From Bog-473 sp035534235 (lineage in GTDB: Bacteria > Actinomycetota > Acidimicrobiia > Acidimicrobiales > RAAP-2), in NCBI GenBank assembly GCA_035534235.1, contig DATLSH010000078.1, positions 1 to 32,881 on the forward strand: 32,881 nt of DNA, read 5' to 3'. The notes under the pieces are model-generated. The model was not told where the DNA came from. It was given only the letters and a program-made list of their open reading frames with translations, and ran no database searches. The number at the start of each line of letters is the position of its first letter. Position 1 is the stretch's first letter. Positions 8,417 through 15,051 of the stretch are shown in pieces. A program made the position numbers and the translations under genes.

Positions 8417-8534
8417 GGGGTGGACCTGGCGTCAGCGGTCCGGTAGCGCAGGACCGCTGACCTCCGCGCCGTTCGAAGGTGCCGTACTCCCCGTCCTCGG
8501 TCGCGTTCATGGCACCTTCCTGATGGTCTCCGTC

Positions 8535-8864
8535 TCAACTCCACTCCGGGTCCCCGGCGTCCTCCATGATCTGCAGGTGCCGCTCCAGGGCGTTGAGGCG
8601 GGAAGCCCAACAGCGGCGGAAGGGGTCGAGCCAGGCGTCGACCTCCCGTAATGGCTCGGCCCGGACCGAGTAGATGCGGCGCTGGGCGTCGGTGCGGGCT
8701 TCCACCAGCCCGGCCTGGCGCAGCACTCTCAGGTGCTTGGACACCGCAGGCTGGCTCAGGGACAGGGCGGCGACCAGATCCCCCACGGGGCGCTCCCGCT
8801 CCCGCAGGAGGTCGAGTATGCGCCTCCGGTTGGGCTCGGCCAGCACCTCGAACGTGAGCGTCAC
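8535..8864 (-). CDS. ArsR-family winged-helix repressor
   Basis: This is a 109-residue ArsR-type regulator that should bind DNA as a dimer. FEVLAEPNRRRILDLLRERERPVGDLVAALSLSQPAVSKHLRVLRQAGLVEARTDAQRRIYSV covers the helix-turn-helix (recognition helix around SQPAVSKHLRVL) and the beta wing. No metal-binding ELCVCDL-type cysteine motif is present, so it belongs to the non-metal branch often seen near SRPBCC or DUF899-type genes. The start is GTG at 8864, immediately downstream of a near-consensus promoter, so the mRNA probably begins at or next to the start codon. The upstream neighbours encode DUF2277 and DUF899 proteins, while phd-vapC lies 138 bases downstream. Autoregulation is likely given the palindrome in its promoter. 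Confidence 0.88.
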   Translation of the reverse strand: MTLTFEVLAEPNRRRILDLLRERERPVGDLVAALSLSQPAVSKHLRVLRQAGLVEARTDAQRRIYSVRAEPLREVDAWLDPFRRCWASRLNALERHLQIMEDAGDPEWS

Positions 8865-8913
8865 TCAGTATATATTACTTATTACTTATATAACTGTCAA
8901 CGTATATTACTGA
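8865..8913. promoter_or_regulatory. Candidate ArsR operator elements
   Basis: A TTATATAA palindrome (8886-8893), within the near-palindrome ACTTATATAACT (8884-8895), fills the spacer between -35 and -10. Outer arms TCAGTA (8865-8870) and TACTGA (8908-8913) are a perfect inverted pair flanking the promoter. Binding here by the ArsR protein would block transcription. This is inferred from symmetry and position. Confidence 0.5.
8872..8900 (-). promoter_or_regulatory. Near-consensus sigma-70-type promoter of arsR-like gene
   Basis: On the minus strand TTGACA (8895-8900) is separated by exactly 17 bases from TAATAT (8872-8877), which lies 7 bases before the GTG at 8864. The expected transcription start is at or within a base or two of that GTG, implying a leaderless transcript. 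The -35 hexamer contains the TGA stop of the DUF2277 gene (8897-8899). The area is strikingly AT-rich against a GC-rich background. Confidence 0.8.
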
Positions 8914-9187
8914 CGGTCCCGCCCGAGGACGATCGATCAGGCTGGGGAGCCAGGCGTCGCAGCGGGGGCAGGGTCGGCGGCGGCTGTTGGCGGGGCGGCA
9001 GCTCGGCCAACAAGAGGGAGGTCGCCGCCGCCACCTGACGCACGGCGCGCCCGAAGGCCTCCTCGGTGCGCGGCGACGTCGACTGGACGCCACTGACCTT
9101 GCGGACGTACTGGCGGGCTGCGGCTTCTATCTCGTCCGGGGTGGCCTCGGGTTCCAGGCCCCGCAGCGTGGTGATGTTTCGGCACAT
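8897..9187 (-). CDS. DUF2277 family protein
   Basis: This is a 96-residue protein starting at the ATG at 9187 with MCRNITTLRGLEPEATPDEIEAAARQYVRKVSGVQ, the characteristic opening of DUF2277 proteins as I remember the family. The C-terminal tail after LLAELPPRQQPPP is Pro/Arg-rich and probably disordered. The family has no established function. The frame is open upstream, but the conserved start MCRNI fixes the beginning. It lies 29 bases downstream of the DUF899 gene and is probably transcribed with it. Its TGA lies inside the -35 box of the arsR-like gene. Confidence 0.85.
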   Translation of the reverse strand: MCRNITTLRGLEPEATPDEIEAAARQYVRKVSGVQSTSPRTEEAFGRAVRQVAAATSLLLAELPPRQQPPPTLPPLRRLAPQPDRSSSGGTVSNIR

Positions 9188-9216
9188 GCCCGCCACGCTA
9201 CGCCGGCACAGCAGCG

Positions 9217-9894
9217 TCAGTAGTCGAGGCTGGCGAACCAGTCGCCCCGGCCCTGCGGGATCAGGTCGAGCAGGTTCCACACCGGGGAGAGGAGGTCGAT
9301 CCCCCGCTGGTTGATGTCGTCGGACAGGGAGGGGTGGCAGGAGTAGAAGTGGCGAGGCGTCCGGTCGGGGTCGAGGGTGAAGACGGAGAACGTCGAGTCC
9401 TGGTTCCCCTGCTCGTCCTCGGCGCCCAGGTCGTACTGGAAGGTGCTCTCGCCACAGCTGAGCAGGCGGACGTTGTCCCAGCCCCGCACGCGGGCGAAGT
9501 CCCGGAGTCGCGCCGGGTCCGCCGCAGCGGCAACGGCAAAGTCGACGTTCTGCGCGATGTGGTGCGCCACACCGCTGAGACCGTCGATCCACAGGGTGCA
9601 CATCGGGCAGGGAGAGGTCTGCCGTTTGCCGAACATCATGTGCTGAATCACCAGCACCCGTTCCGGTGCCGAGAACAATTCGCTGAGACGTACGGTGGTG
9701 ATGGGGTTGTCGCCGTGCGTCAGGTCGCGGGGGCCCTCACCGAACACGTAGTCCTCGACGGCGGTGCCGTGGGGCAGGCTCCTCCGCAGTGCCGCCACCT
9801 TCTCCCGCTGGTACATGAGCTCTACCTCGGCTTGTCGCAGATCTTCACGCCGCGCCGTGTACTCGGGCGACTCCTCAAGCCGGGTCAGGATCAC
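9217..9894 (-). CDS. DUF899 family thioredoxin-like protein
   Basis: This is a 225-residue DUF899 protein with a thioredoxin-like fold. The GTG start (9894) is preceded by AAGGAGG five bases away, one of the best ribosome binding sites in the window. Characteristic segments are CPMCTLWIDGLSGVAHHIAQNVDFAVAAAADP, with a CxxC-like redox pair, then STFQYDLGAEDEQGNQDSTFSVFTLDPD and the C-terminal RGIDLLSPVWNLLDLIPQGRGDW. The molecular role of the family is not established. It probably forms a unit with the DUF2277 gene and may be under control of the ArsR-like protein encoded downstream, which is inference from proximity. Confidence 0.88.
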   Translation of the reverse strand: MILTRLEESPEYTARREDLRQAEVELMYQREKVAALRRSLPHGTAVEDYVFGEGPRDLTHGDNPITTVRLSELFSAPERVLVIQHMMFGKRQTSPCPMCTLWIDGLSGVAHHIAQNVDFAVAAAADPARLRDFARVRGWDNVRLLSCGESTFQYDLGAEDEQGNQDSTFSVFTLDPDRTPRHFYSCHPSLSDDINQRGIDLLSPVWNLLDLIPQGRGDWFASLDY

Positions 9895-9961
9895 GGTGAC
9901 CTCCTTGGTCGGATCGACACTACAGGTGGCGATGAGGGAGTGCGCCAGGGCTCAGCTCGGA

Positions 9962-11326
9962 CTACGCGGGGAGTTGGCCGGCCAGGAGGTAGCCCCCACC
10001 CCCCGCTGTGGGGCAGAGGGCGAAGAACTCGCCCGGAGCACCCTGGCCACCGCGCGACCCGTAGAAGCCGGCCGCTCCGAAGGCGAACACCCCACCGTCG
10101 GCGGCAGCCAGCCAGTACCCGTGTGTGGTCGGGTCGGCGGCGATGCCGACGACCGGCGCATTCAGGGCCTGGGCACCGAGAGAGCCGGAGAAGCCGGCGT
10201 CGCCGAAGGCGAACACTCCACCGTCGGCGGCAGCCAGCCAGTACCCGCCGCCGTCCGGGGCCGGCGCGAGGGCGACGACCGGCGCGTTGAGGGCCTGGCC
10301 ACCGACCGAGCCGTAGAAGCCGGCGTCGCCGAAGGCGAACACCCCACCGTCGGCGCCAGCCAGCCAGTACCCGTGCGAGATCGGGTCGGCGGCGATGCCG
10401 ACGACCGGCGCGTTGAGGGTCTGGGCACCGAGAGACCCGGAGAAGCCGGCGTCGCCGAAGGCGAACACTCCACCGTCGGCGCCGGCCAGCCAGTACCCCC
10501 CGCCCTGCGGGCTGATGGCGGCACCGACCAGTGATTTGTTCGAGACAATTGGCTGGCCGGGCACGGGTGCCTGGCCGAAGCCGTACACCGCACTCGCCTG
10601 CGGCCCTTGCCCGCAAAGAGAGACGAACGTGTAGCCCTCCGACTCCAAGTCACCGATGATCTGCGGCAAGGCGTCCACCGTCTCGTTGCGTGGCCCTCCC
10701 GCATCGTGCAGATCGACCACCGCGCCCGGGGACGCCGCCCCCACTACCCGGGCGACAATGGCGGGTGTGCCCGGAAGGGTCCAGTCCCTCGGGTCTATGG
10801 AGTAGCTCATGGTGGTCAACCCGCGCTGGGCCATCTGGTCGAGCACGCCGGCGTTCCACGCGTTGTACGGCGGCCGCACGCATGTCGGGGTCTGGCCCGT
10901 GAGGGACCTGATCTCGTTCTGGGTCTGGTCGATCTGGTACGACATCTTCGATGCCGGGGTAGCGGTCAGGTCAGCGTGGGCCCAGGTGTGGTCTTCGACC
11001 GGGTAGCCGGCGGCGGCGAGCATCCGCGTGTACTGCGGGTACTTGGCGACGTTCTGGCCGATCTCGAAAAAGGTGGCCGGCACGTGGTAGCGCTCGAGGA
11101 CCGACAGGACCTGCGCCGTGTATGGACCCGGACCGTCGTCGAAGGTGAGGGCTATGACTCTGTTGCCGGCGGTGTGGGCACCGCCCGGGGCCTGGTAGGT
11201 GTAGCGGGCCGGCGGCGGAGCCTGGGCCGACGCCACTGAGGGCGACCCGAACGCCACCATGGCCGATCCGGCCATCCCGGCGGCAACCGCATGGATGACC
11301 CTTCCGGACGCTCTCAGTATCTGCAT
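9962..11326 (-). CDS. Secreted polysaccharide deacetylase (NodB domain) with C-terminal repeat modules
   Basis: This 454-residue protein starts at the ATG at 11326, with GGGAG just upstream. Residues 1-36 form a signal peptide ending near ASAQA. The NodB (carbohydrate esterase 4) domain spans about 55-240 with all motifs: TFDDGP (61-66; Asp63/Asp64), DHTWAH (His113 and His117, metal), RPPY (151-154), DPRDW (179-182) and VDLHD (catalytic His207). It should remove acetyl groups from peptidoglycan or another extracellular glycan, with a divalent metal. From about 270 to the end come near-identical 42-residue modules of the type GYWLAGADGGVFAFGDAGFYGS, which I associate with exported proteins of Acidimicrobiia. 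They may be a beta-propeller or wall-binding domain. The last module is degenerate (GGGYLLAG), where the protein ends. Confidence 0.88.
   Translation of the reverse strand: MQILRASGRVIHAVAAGMAGSAMVAFGSPSVASAQAPPPARYTYQAPGGAHTAGNRVIALTFDDGPGPYTAQVLSVLERYHVPATFFEIGQNVAKYPQYTRMLAAAGYPVEDHTWAHADLTATPASKMSYQIDQTQNEIRSLTGQTPTCVRPPYNAWNAGVLDQMAQRGLTTMSYSIDPRDWTLPGTPAIVARVVGAASPGAVVDLHDAGGPRNETVDALPQIIGDLESEGYTFVSLCGQGPQASAVYGFGQAPVPGQPIVSNKSLVGAAISPQGGGYWLAGADGGVFAFGDAGFSGSLGAQTLNAPVVGIAADPISHGYWLAGADGGVFAFGDAGFYGSVGGQALNAPVVALAPAPDGGGYWLAAADGGVFAFGDAGFSGSLGAQALNAPVVGIAADPTTHGYWLAAADGGVFAFGAAGFYGSRGGQGAPGEFFALCPTAGGGGYLLAGQLPA
9970..10530 (-). repeat. Tandem 126-bp coding repeats of the deacetylase
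   Basis: Four full copies and one partial copy of a 126-base unit encode the 42-residue modules. Copies alternate in pairs: Ser and Leu at FSGSLG in one, Tyr and Val/Arg at FYGSVG or FYGSRG in the next. Hence DNA similarity is highest between units 252 bases apart. This suggests duplication of a two-module block. Boundaries are approximate. Confidence 0.8.
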
Positions 11327-11441
11327 GCGCTCCCGTCGGCCGGCCGAGGCCCAGTGGCGACCGGACTCAATCCCATTGCCTCACCGTTGCCATTGCCCTA
11401 CGGTTGATCACTCGCCCGCTCGCAGGTGGCCAGACCTCCGC

Positions 11442-12467
11442 TCAGCCCCCCGACGCGTCCTGCACCCGGGTCTTGCCGGCGGCGATGAAGGGCATCATGG
11501 CCCGCAGCTCCTGGCCGACCTCCTCAATCTGGTGCGCCTGGCCCTCCTTGCGCAGGGCCTCAAACCGGGGCCGGCCGGCCTTGTTCTCGGCGATCCATTC
11601 CTCGGCGAAGGCACCGCTGCGGATGTCACCGAGGATGTTCCGCATTTCCTCCCGCACGGCCTCGTTGATCACCCGGGGCCCCCGGGTGACGTCCCCGTAC
11701 TCGGCCGTGTCCGAAATGGAGTACCGCATGCCGGCGATGCCCTGCTCGTACATCAGGTCGACGATGAGCTTGAGCTCGTGCAGGCACTCGAAGTAGGCCG
11801 ACTCGGGCTGGTAACCGGCGTCGACCAGCGTCTCGAAGCCGGCGGTCACCAGCGCGGTCAACCCTCCGCACAGGACCACCTGCTCGCCGAAGAGATCGGT
11901 CTCGGTCTCCTCGTCGAAGGTGGTGTCCAACACGCCGGCCCGGGTGGCGCCGATGGCGTGCGCATAGGACAGCGCCAGGTCCCGTGCCTTGCCGGTGGCG
12001 TCCTGGTGCACGGCGATCAGCGAGGGCACCCCACCGCCCTCGGTGTAGGTCCGGCGCACCAGGTGGCCCGGTCCCTTGGGGGCCACCATGGTCACGTCGA
12101 CTCCCACCGGCGGCACGATCTGCCCGAAACGGATGTTGAACCCGTGGGCGAACATGAGGCAGTCGCCCTGGTTGAGATGGGGGGCCACGTGCGCGTCATA
12201 GGCGGCCTTCTGCTCGGTGTCGGGCAGCAGCATCATGATGACATCGGCCTCGGCCGCCGCCTCGGCCAGGGAGGTGACCCGCAGGCCCGCCTCCTCGGCC
12301 TTGTGCACCGACGTGCTCCCTTCGCGCAGGGCGACGCGCACGTCGACACCGGACTCAAGCAAGTTCAATGCGTGGGCATGGCCCTGGGAGCCGTAGCCCA
12401 GAATGGCGACCTTGCGCCCGGCGATGAGCGTCGGGTCGGCGTCGGATTCGTAGTACAGCGTGGCCAT
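11442..12467 (-). CDS. ilvC: Ketol-acid reductoisomerase (NADP+)
   Basis: This enzyme converts acetolactate or acetohydroxybutyrate, with NADPH and Mg, into the dihydroxy acid of valine and isoleucine synthesis. The ATG at 12467 (GAGAGAG upstream) gives 341 residues, the usual class I length. The frame extends 19 codons upstream, but those residues are not family-like. Visible are the nucleotide motif GYGSQGHAHALNL (about residue 20), MMLLPDTEQ, VAPKGPGHLVRR and the metal/substrate region DLFGEQVVLCGG followed by YFECLHELKLIVDLMYE. It is the third gene of ilvBNC, 64 bases after ilvN, and should be controlled by the attenuator upstream of ilvB. Confidence 0.97.
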   Translation of the reverse strand: MATLYYESDADPTLIAGRKVAILGYGSQGHAHALNLLESGVDVRVALREGSTSVHKAEEAGLRVTSLAEAAAEADVIMMLLPDTEQKAAYDAHVAPHLNQGDCLMFAHGFNIRFGQIVPPVGVDVTMVAPKGPGHLVRRTYTEGGGVPSLIAVHQDATGKARDLALSYAHAIGATRAGVLDTTFDEETETDLFGEQVVLCGGLTALVTAGFETLVDAGYQPESAYFECLHELKLIVDLMYEQGIAGMRYSISDTAEYGDVTRGPRVINEAVREEMRNILGDIRSGAFAEEWIAENKAGRPRFEALRKEGQAHQIEEVGQELRAMMPFIAAGKTRVQDASGG

Positions 12468-12531
12468 GTTGTGAGCTCTCTCTCGTCGGGTATCTCTGGT
12501 CAGGTCTCTCCGTGACGTTGCCATGCAACGT

Positions 12532-13068
12532 TCAGTGGCGGTCCAGCTTAGGCAGGGCGACCCGCCCCGTCCGCTGGAGCTCCACCACGGTGTAGTGCTC
12601 CAGCAGCCCCTCGAAGTCGTCGATCTTCTCCGGACGGCCCGCCAGCATGACGGTCAGGCGGTCGGCGCCCACACTGACCACCTCACCACCGAACACACCC
12701 ACCAGCTGAATCACCTGGGACCGCTCGGTCGGCCCCACGGCCACCGTCGCCAGGACCAGCTCCCGCTCCACCGCTTCGGCCGGCGAGAGCTCACCGATGG
12801 AGACCACGTTGACCAGCTTGTCCAGCTGCATGATCACCTGTTCGAGTGGTGCCGTTTCCACATCGACCACAATGGTGATCCGGCTGAAGTGCTCGTCCTC
12901 GTCCGTCGGGGCGACGGCCAGCGAGTAGATGTTGAAGCCCCGCCGGCTGAACAGACCCGCCACCCGGGAGAGGACGCCGGCCTTGTTCTCCACCAGCACC
13001 GAAAGGATGTGGTGGCGCGGCGACGCAGCCTTCTCATCGGGCACCGCCGCCAGGTGGGCCGGCGTCAT
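12532..13068 (-). CDS. ilvN: Acetolactate synthase small (regulatory) subunit
   Basis: This 178-residue regulatory subunit activates IlvB and confers feedback inhibition by valine. The N-terminal ACT domain is evident in HILSVLVENKAGVLSRVAGLFSRRGFNIYSLAV and SRITIVVD. The second half (VVSVGADRLTVMLAGRPEKIDDFEGLLEHYTVVELQRTGRVAL) is the typical C-terminal ACT-like domain. The ATG start overlaps the ilvB stop by four bases (ATGA), which points to coupled translation and roughly equal subunit supply. Length and motifs are normal. Confidence 0.96.
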   Translation of the reverse strand: MTPAHLAAVPDEKAASPRHHILSVLVENKAGVLSRVAGLFSRRGFNIYSLAVAPTDEDEHFSRITIVVDVETAPLEQVIMQLDKLVNVVSIGELSPAEAVERELVLATVAVGPTERSQVIQLVGVFGGEVVSVGADRLTVMLAGRPEKIDDFEGLLEHYTVVELQRTGRVALPKLDRH

Positions 13069-14795
13069 CGGGCCCTCGCCGCCTGGTCGGGGTGCACCAC
13101 GATGTCGTCGTTGGACTGGCCGGCAGCCACCATGGGGAACACCTTTTCGAAGGCGTCGGTGCGGAAGTCCACCACGACGGGACGATCATCAATGGAGTTG
13201 GCCTTCTCAATGGCGGGGCCGACGTCCTCGGGGGTCTCGGCCCGGATGCCCACGCACCCCATGGCCTCGGCCCACTTGACGTAGTCCGGCAGGTCCGGAG
13301 AGAGGTAGACCTCGGAGTAGCGCTCGCCGTAGAACATCTCCTGCCACTGGCGCACCATGCCGAGGTAGGCGTTGTTCAGGATGGCGATCTTGACCGGGAT
13401 CTGCTCGGCCGTCGCCGTGACCAGTTCCTGCGCCGTCATCTGGAAGCACCCGTCTCCGTCAATGGCCCAGACGGTACGGTCGGGCCGGCCCACCTTGGCC
13501 CCGATGGAGGCCGGGACGGCGAAGCCCATCGTCCCCGCACCCCCCGAGTTGACCCACGTGTAGGGGTGGTTGAACTCCCAGTACTGCGAGGCCCACATCT
13601 GGTGCTGCCCCACGCCACCGACCACGATGCAATCCTCGGGTGCGGCGTCACGCAGCTGCTCCACCACGTTCTGCGGCTTGATGGCCCCACCTTCGGCGTG
13701 GTCGTAGTAGAGCGGGAACTTCTCCTGCCATTGGTGGATCTGCGCCCACCACGGTGCCAGGTCCCGGACCACCGGCGCGTCCCCCCGGGCAGTCATGGCG
13801 GTGAGCAGTTCCTCAATGACGAGGCGGCAATCGCCGGCGATCCCCACATCGGGCCGGCGCACCTTGCCCAGCTCGGCCGGATCGATGTCCACGTGGATGA
13901 TCTTCGCCTCGGGAGCGAAGGCGCTGATCTTCCCGGTCACCCGGTCGTCGAAGCGGGCGCCCAGGCTGATGAGGAGGTCGCTGCGCTGCAGGGCGGTCAC
14001 GGCGGTGTAGTGCCCGTGCATGCCCGGCATGCCGAGCGCCTGGGGATGTGAGTCGGGGAAGGCCCCCCGGGCCATGAGGGTGGTGACCACCGGGATCCCC
14101 GTCCGCTCGGCCAGTGCCCGCAGGGCCTCGGCGGCGCGGGCCTTGAGCACCCCACCCCCGACATAGAGGACAGGACGATGGGCGGCGCCGATCAGGTCGG
14201 CCGCCTGAGCCACCAGTACCGGGTCGCCGTCGGTCACCGGGTGGTAGCCAGGGAGGTCGAGCTCCTCGACCGAGGTGGGCCAGTACCACTCCATGGGGGC
14301 GTTGGCGATGTCCTTGGGCAGGTCGATGAGCACCGGGCCCGGCCGCCCGGTGGTGGCGACATGGAAGGCGGCGGCCACCACCCGGGGGATGTCCTGCACC
14401 TCCTTAATCAGCCAGTTGTGCTTGGTGATCCCCATGGTGACCCCGGTGATGTCGCACTCCTGGAAGGCGTCGGTGCCGATCGACCCGGTGGCCACCTGTC
14501 CCGAGATCACAATGAGCGGGGTGGAGTCCATGTAGGCGTTGGCCAGGGGGGTCACGATATTGGTGGCCCCCGGTCCGCTGGTCACCATGGCCACACCCGG
14601 CTTGCCCGTCACCATGGCGTAGCCCTCGGCCATGTGCCCGGCGCCCTGCTCGTGGCGCACCAGGATGTGGCGGATGGAGGAGTCGATGATGGGGTCGTAC
14701 ACCGGCAGGATGGCGCCACCCGGCAGGCCGAACATGACGTCGACGCCCTGCATCTCGAGGCTCTTAATGAGTGCCTGCGCTCCTGTGAGTTGCAT
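13065..14795 (-). CDS. ilvB: Acetolactate synthase large (catalytic) subunit
   Basis: This 576-residue thiamine-diphosphate enzyme makes acetolactate from two pyruvates, or acetohydroxybutyrate from pyruvate and 2-oxobutyrate. The ATG (14795) follows GAGGAAG. Landmarks are GLPGGAILPVYD, the catalytic Glu49 in VRHEQGAGHMAEGYA, the central FAD-contact region around LGMPGMHGHYTAV, and the ThDP/Mg motif GDGCFQMTAQELVTA ending at ILNN. Length is standard. It is the first structural gene of ilvBNC. Its 5' leader (14796-14973) contains a short peptide rich in branched-chain residues plus an intrinsic terminator, so expression should respond to charged tRNA for Leu, Val and Ile. Confidence 0.97.
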   Translation of the reverse strand: MQLTGAQALIKSLEMQGVDVMFGLPGGAILPVYDPIIDSSIRHILVRHEQGAGHMAEGYAMVTGKPGVAMVTSGPGATNIVTPLANAYMDSTPLIVISGQVATGSIGTDAFQECDITGVTMGITKHNWLIKEVQDIPRVVAAAFHVATTGRPGPVLIDLPKDIANAPMEWYWPTSVEELDLPGYHPVTDGDPVLVAQAADLIGAAHRPVLYVGGGVLKARAAEALRALAERTGIPVVTTLMARGAFPDSHPQALGMPGMHGHYTAVTALQRSDLLISLGARFDDRVTGKISAFAPEAKIIHVDIDPAELGKVRRPDVGIAGDCRLVIEELLTAMTARGDAPVVRDLAPWWAQIHQWQEKFPLYYDHAEGGAIKPQNVVEQLRDAAPEDCIVVGGVGQHQMWASQYWEFNHPYTWVNSGGAGTMGFAVPASIGAKVGRPDRTVWAIDGDGCFQMTAQELVTATAEQIPVKIAILNNAYLGMVRQWQEMFYGERYSEVYLSPDLPDYVKWAEAMGCVGIRAETPEDVGPAIEKANSIDDRPVVVDFRTDAFEKVFPMVAAGQSNDDIVVHPDQAARAR

Positions 14796-14861
14796 CGTTG
14801 CTTCCTCAGTCTCTCTGTCTATAGCTGTCCGACGTCAGGTGGTGCGTGCGAATCGTTCCGG

Positions 14862-14892
14862 AAAATGAAACGACCCCCCGGCTGGGAGGTCG
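14862..14892 (-). terminator. Attenuator terminator of the ilvBNC leader
   Basis: Read on the minus strand, arms CGACCTCCC (14884-14892) and GGGGGGTCG (14871-14879) pair at 8 of 9 positions around an AGCC loop. They are followed directly by TTTCATTTT (14862-14870). A GC-rich stem plus a U-rich run 66 bases before the ilvB start codon is a textbook intrinsic terminator in an mRNA leader. It lies four bases after the first leader hairpin. Confidence 0.85.
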
Positions 14893-14896
14893 AAGA

Positions 14897-14922
14897 GCGC
14901 GCGTTGCAATGTGGCCGCGCGC
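14897..14922 (-). promoter_or_regulatory. Leader hairpin (pause/attenuation stem) next to the leader-peptide stop
   Basis: A perfect 7-base stem, GCGCGCG with CGCGCGC (minus strand), encloses a 12-base loop. The stem begins immediately after the TAG of the leader peptide, so a ribosome stopped at TAG would cover its 5' arm. In the usual attenuation scheme this is the ribosome-sensitive stem. A separate antiterminator pairing was not resolved by eye. Confidence 0.75.
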
Positions 14923-14973
14923 CTACGTTACGAGTACCAGGATTCCGTGAGGGTTGGGGCTCATTGCGTGCAT
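14923..14973 (-). CDS. Branched-chain amino acid leader peptide of ilvBNC
   Basis: This 16-residue ORF reads MHAMSPNPHGILVLVT and then stops (TAG). Five consecutive Ile-Leu-Val-Leu-Val codons (ATC CTG GTA CTC GTA, 14929-14943) lie just before the stop, followed at once by a stem and then an intrinsic terminator ahead of ilvB. This is how attenuator leader peptides of ilv operons look. A ribosome slowed by scarce charged Leu, Val or Ile tRNA would change RNA folding and allow readthrough. The start could be the ATG at 14973, which falls 9 bases after a -10-like box and may be leaderless, or the ATG at 14964. No Shine-Dalgarno sequence is seen. It is too short for ordinary gene finders. Confidence 0.82.
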   Translation of the reverse strand: MHAMSPNPHGILVLVT

Positions 14974-14982
14974 GGTCCGCAC

Positions 14983-15011
14983 ATTGTGGCACGTCGGCGA
15001 TCCGGTCACAA
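14983..15011 (-). promoter_or_regulatory. Candidate promoter of the ilv leader
   Basis: On the minus strand TTGTGA (15006-15011) and CACAAT (14983-14988) are separated by 17 bases. Each matches four of six consensus positions. Transcription would begin at about 14976, two or three bases before the leader-peptide ATG. The spacing and the position are right, but the hexamers are imperfect. Confidence 0.5.
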
Positions 15012-15051
15012 CCCCGGGCATCGACCTGATCGCACCGTTAGAGTCACCCGG

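Noticed and set aside
9188..9601. Upstream extension of the DUF2277 frame into the DUF899 gene
   Set aside because: DUF2277 proteins start with MCRNI at 9187. The extension is antisense-like, low-complexity and in another frame of DUF899.
9970..10530. CRISPR-like or intergenic tandem repeat reading of the 126-bp units
   Set aside because: The units are in frame, coding and directly adjacent with no spacers, so they are protein repeats.
10500..10560. Possible frameshift at the end of the deacetylase catalytic domain
   Set aside because: The frame is continuous through the repeats. Alternative frames only mirror the repeat composition.
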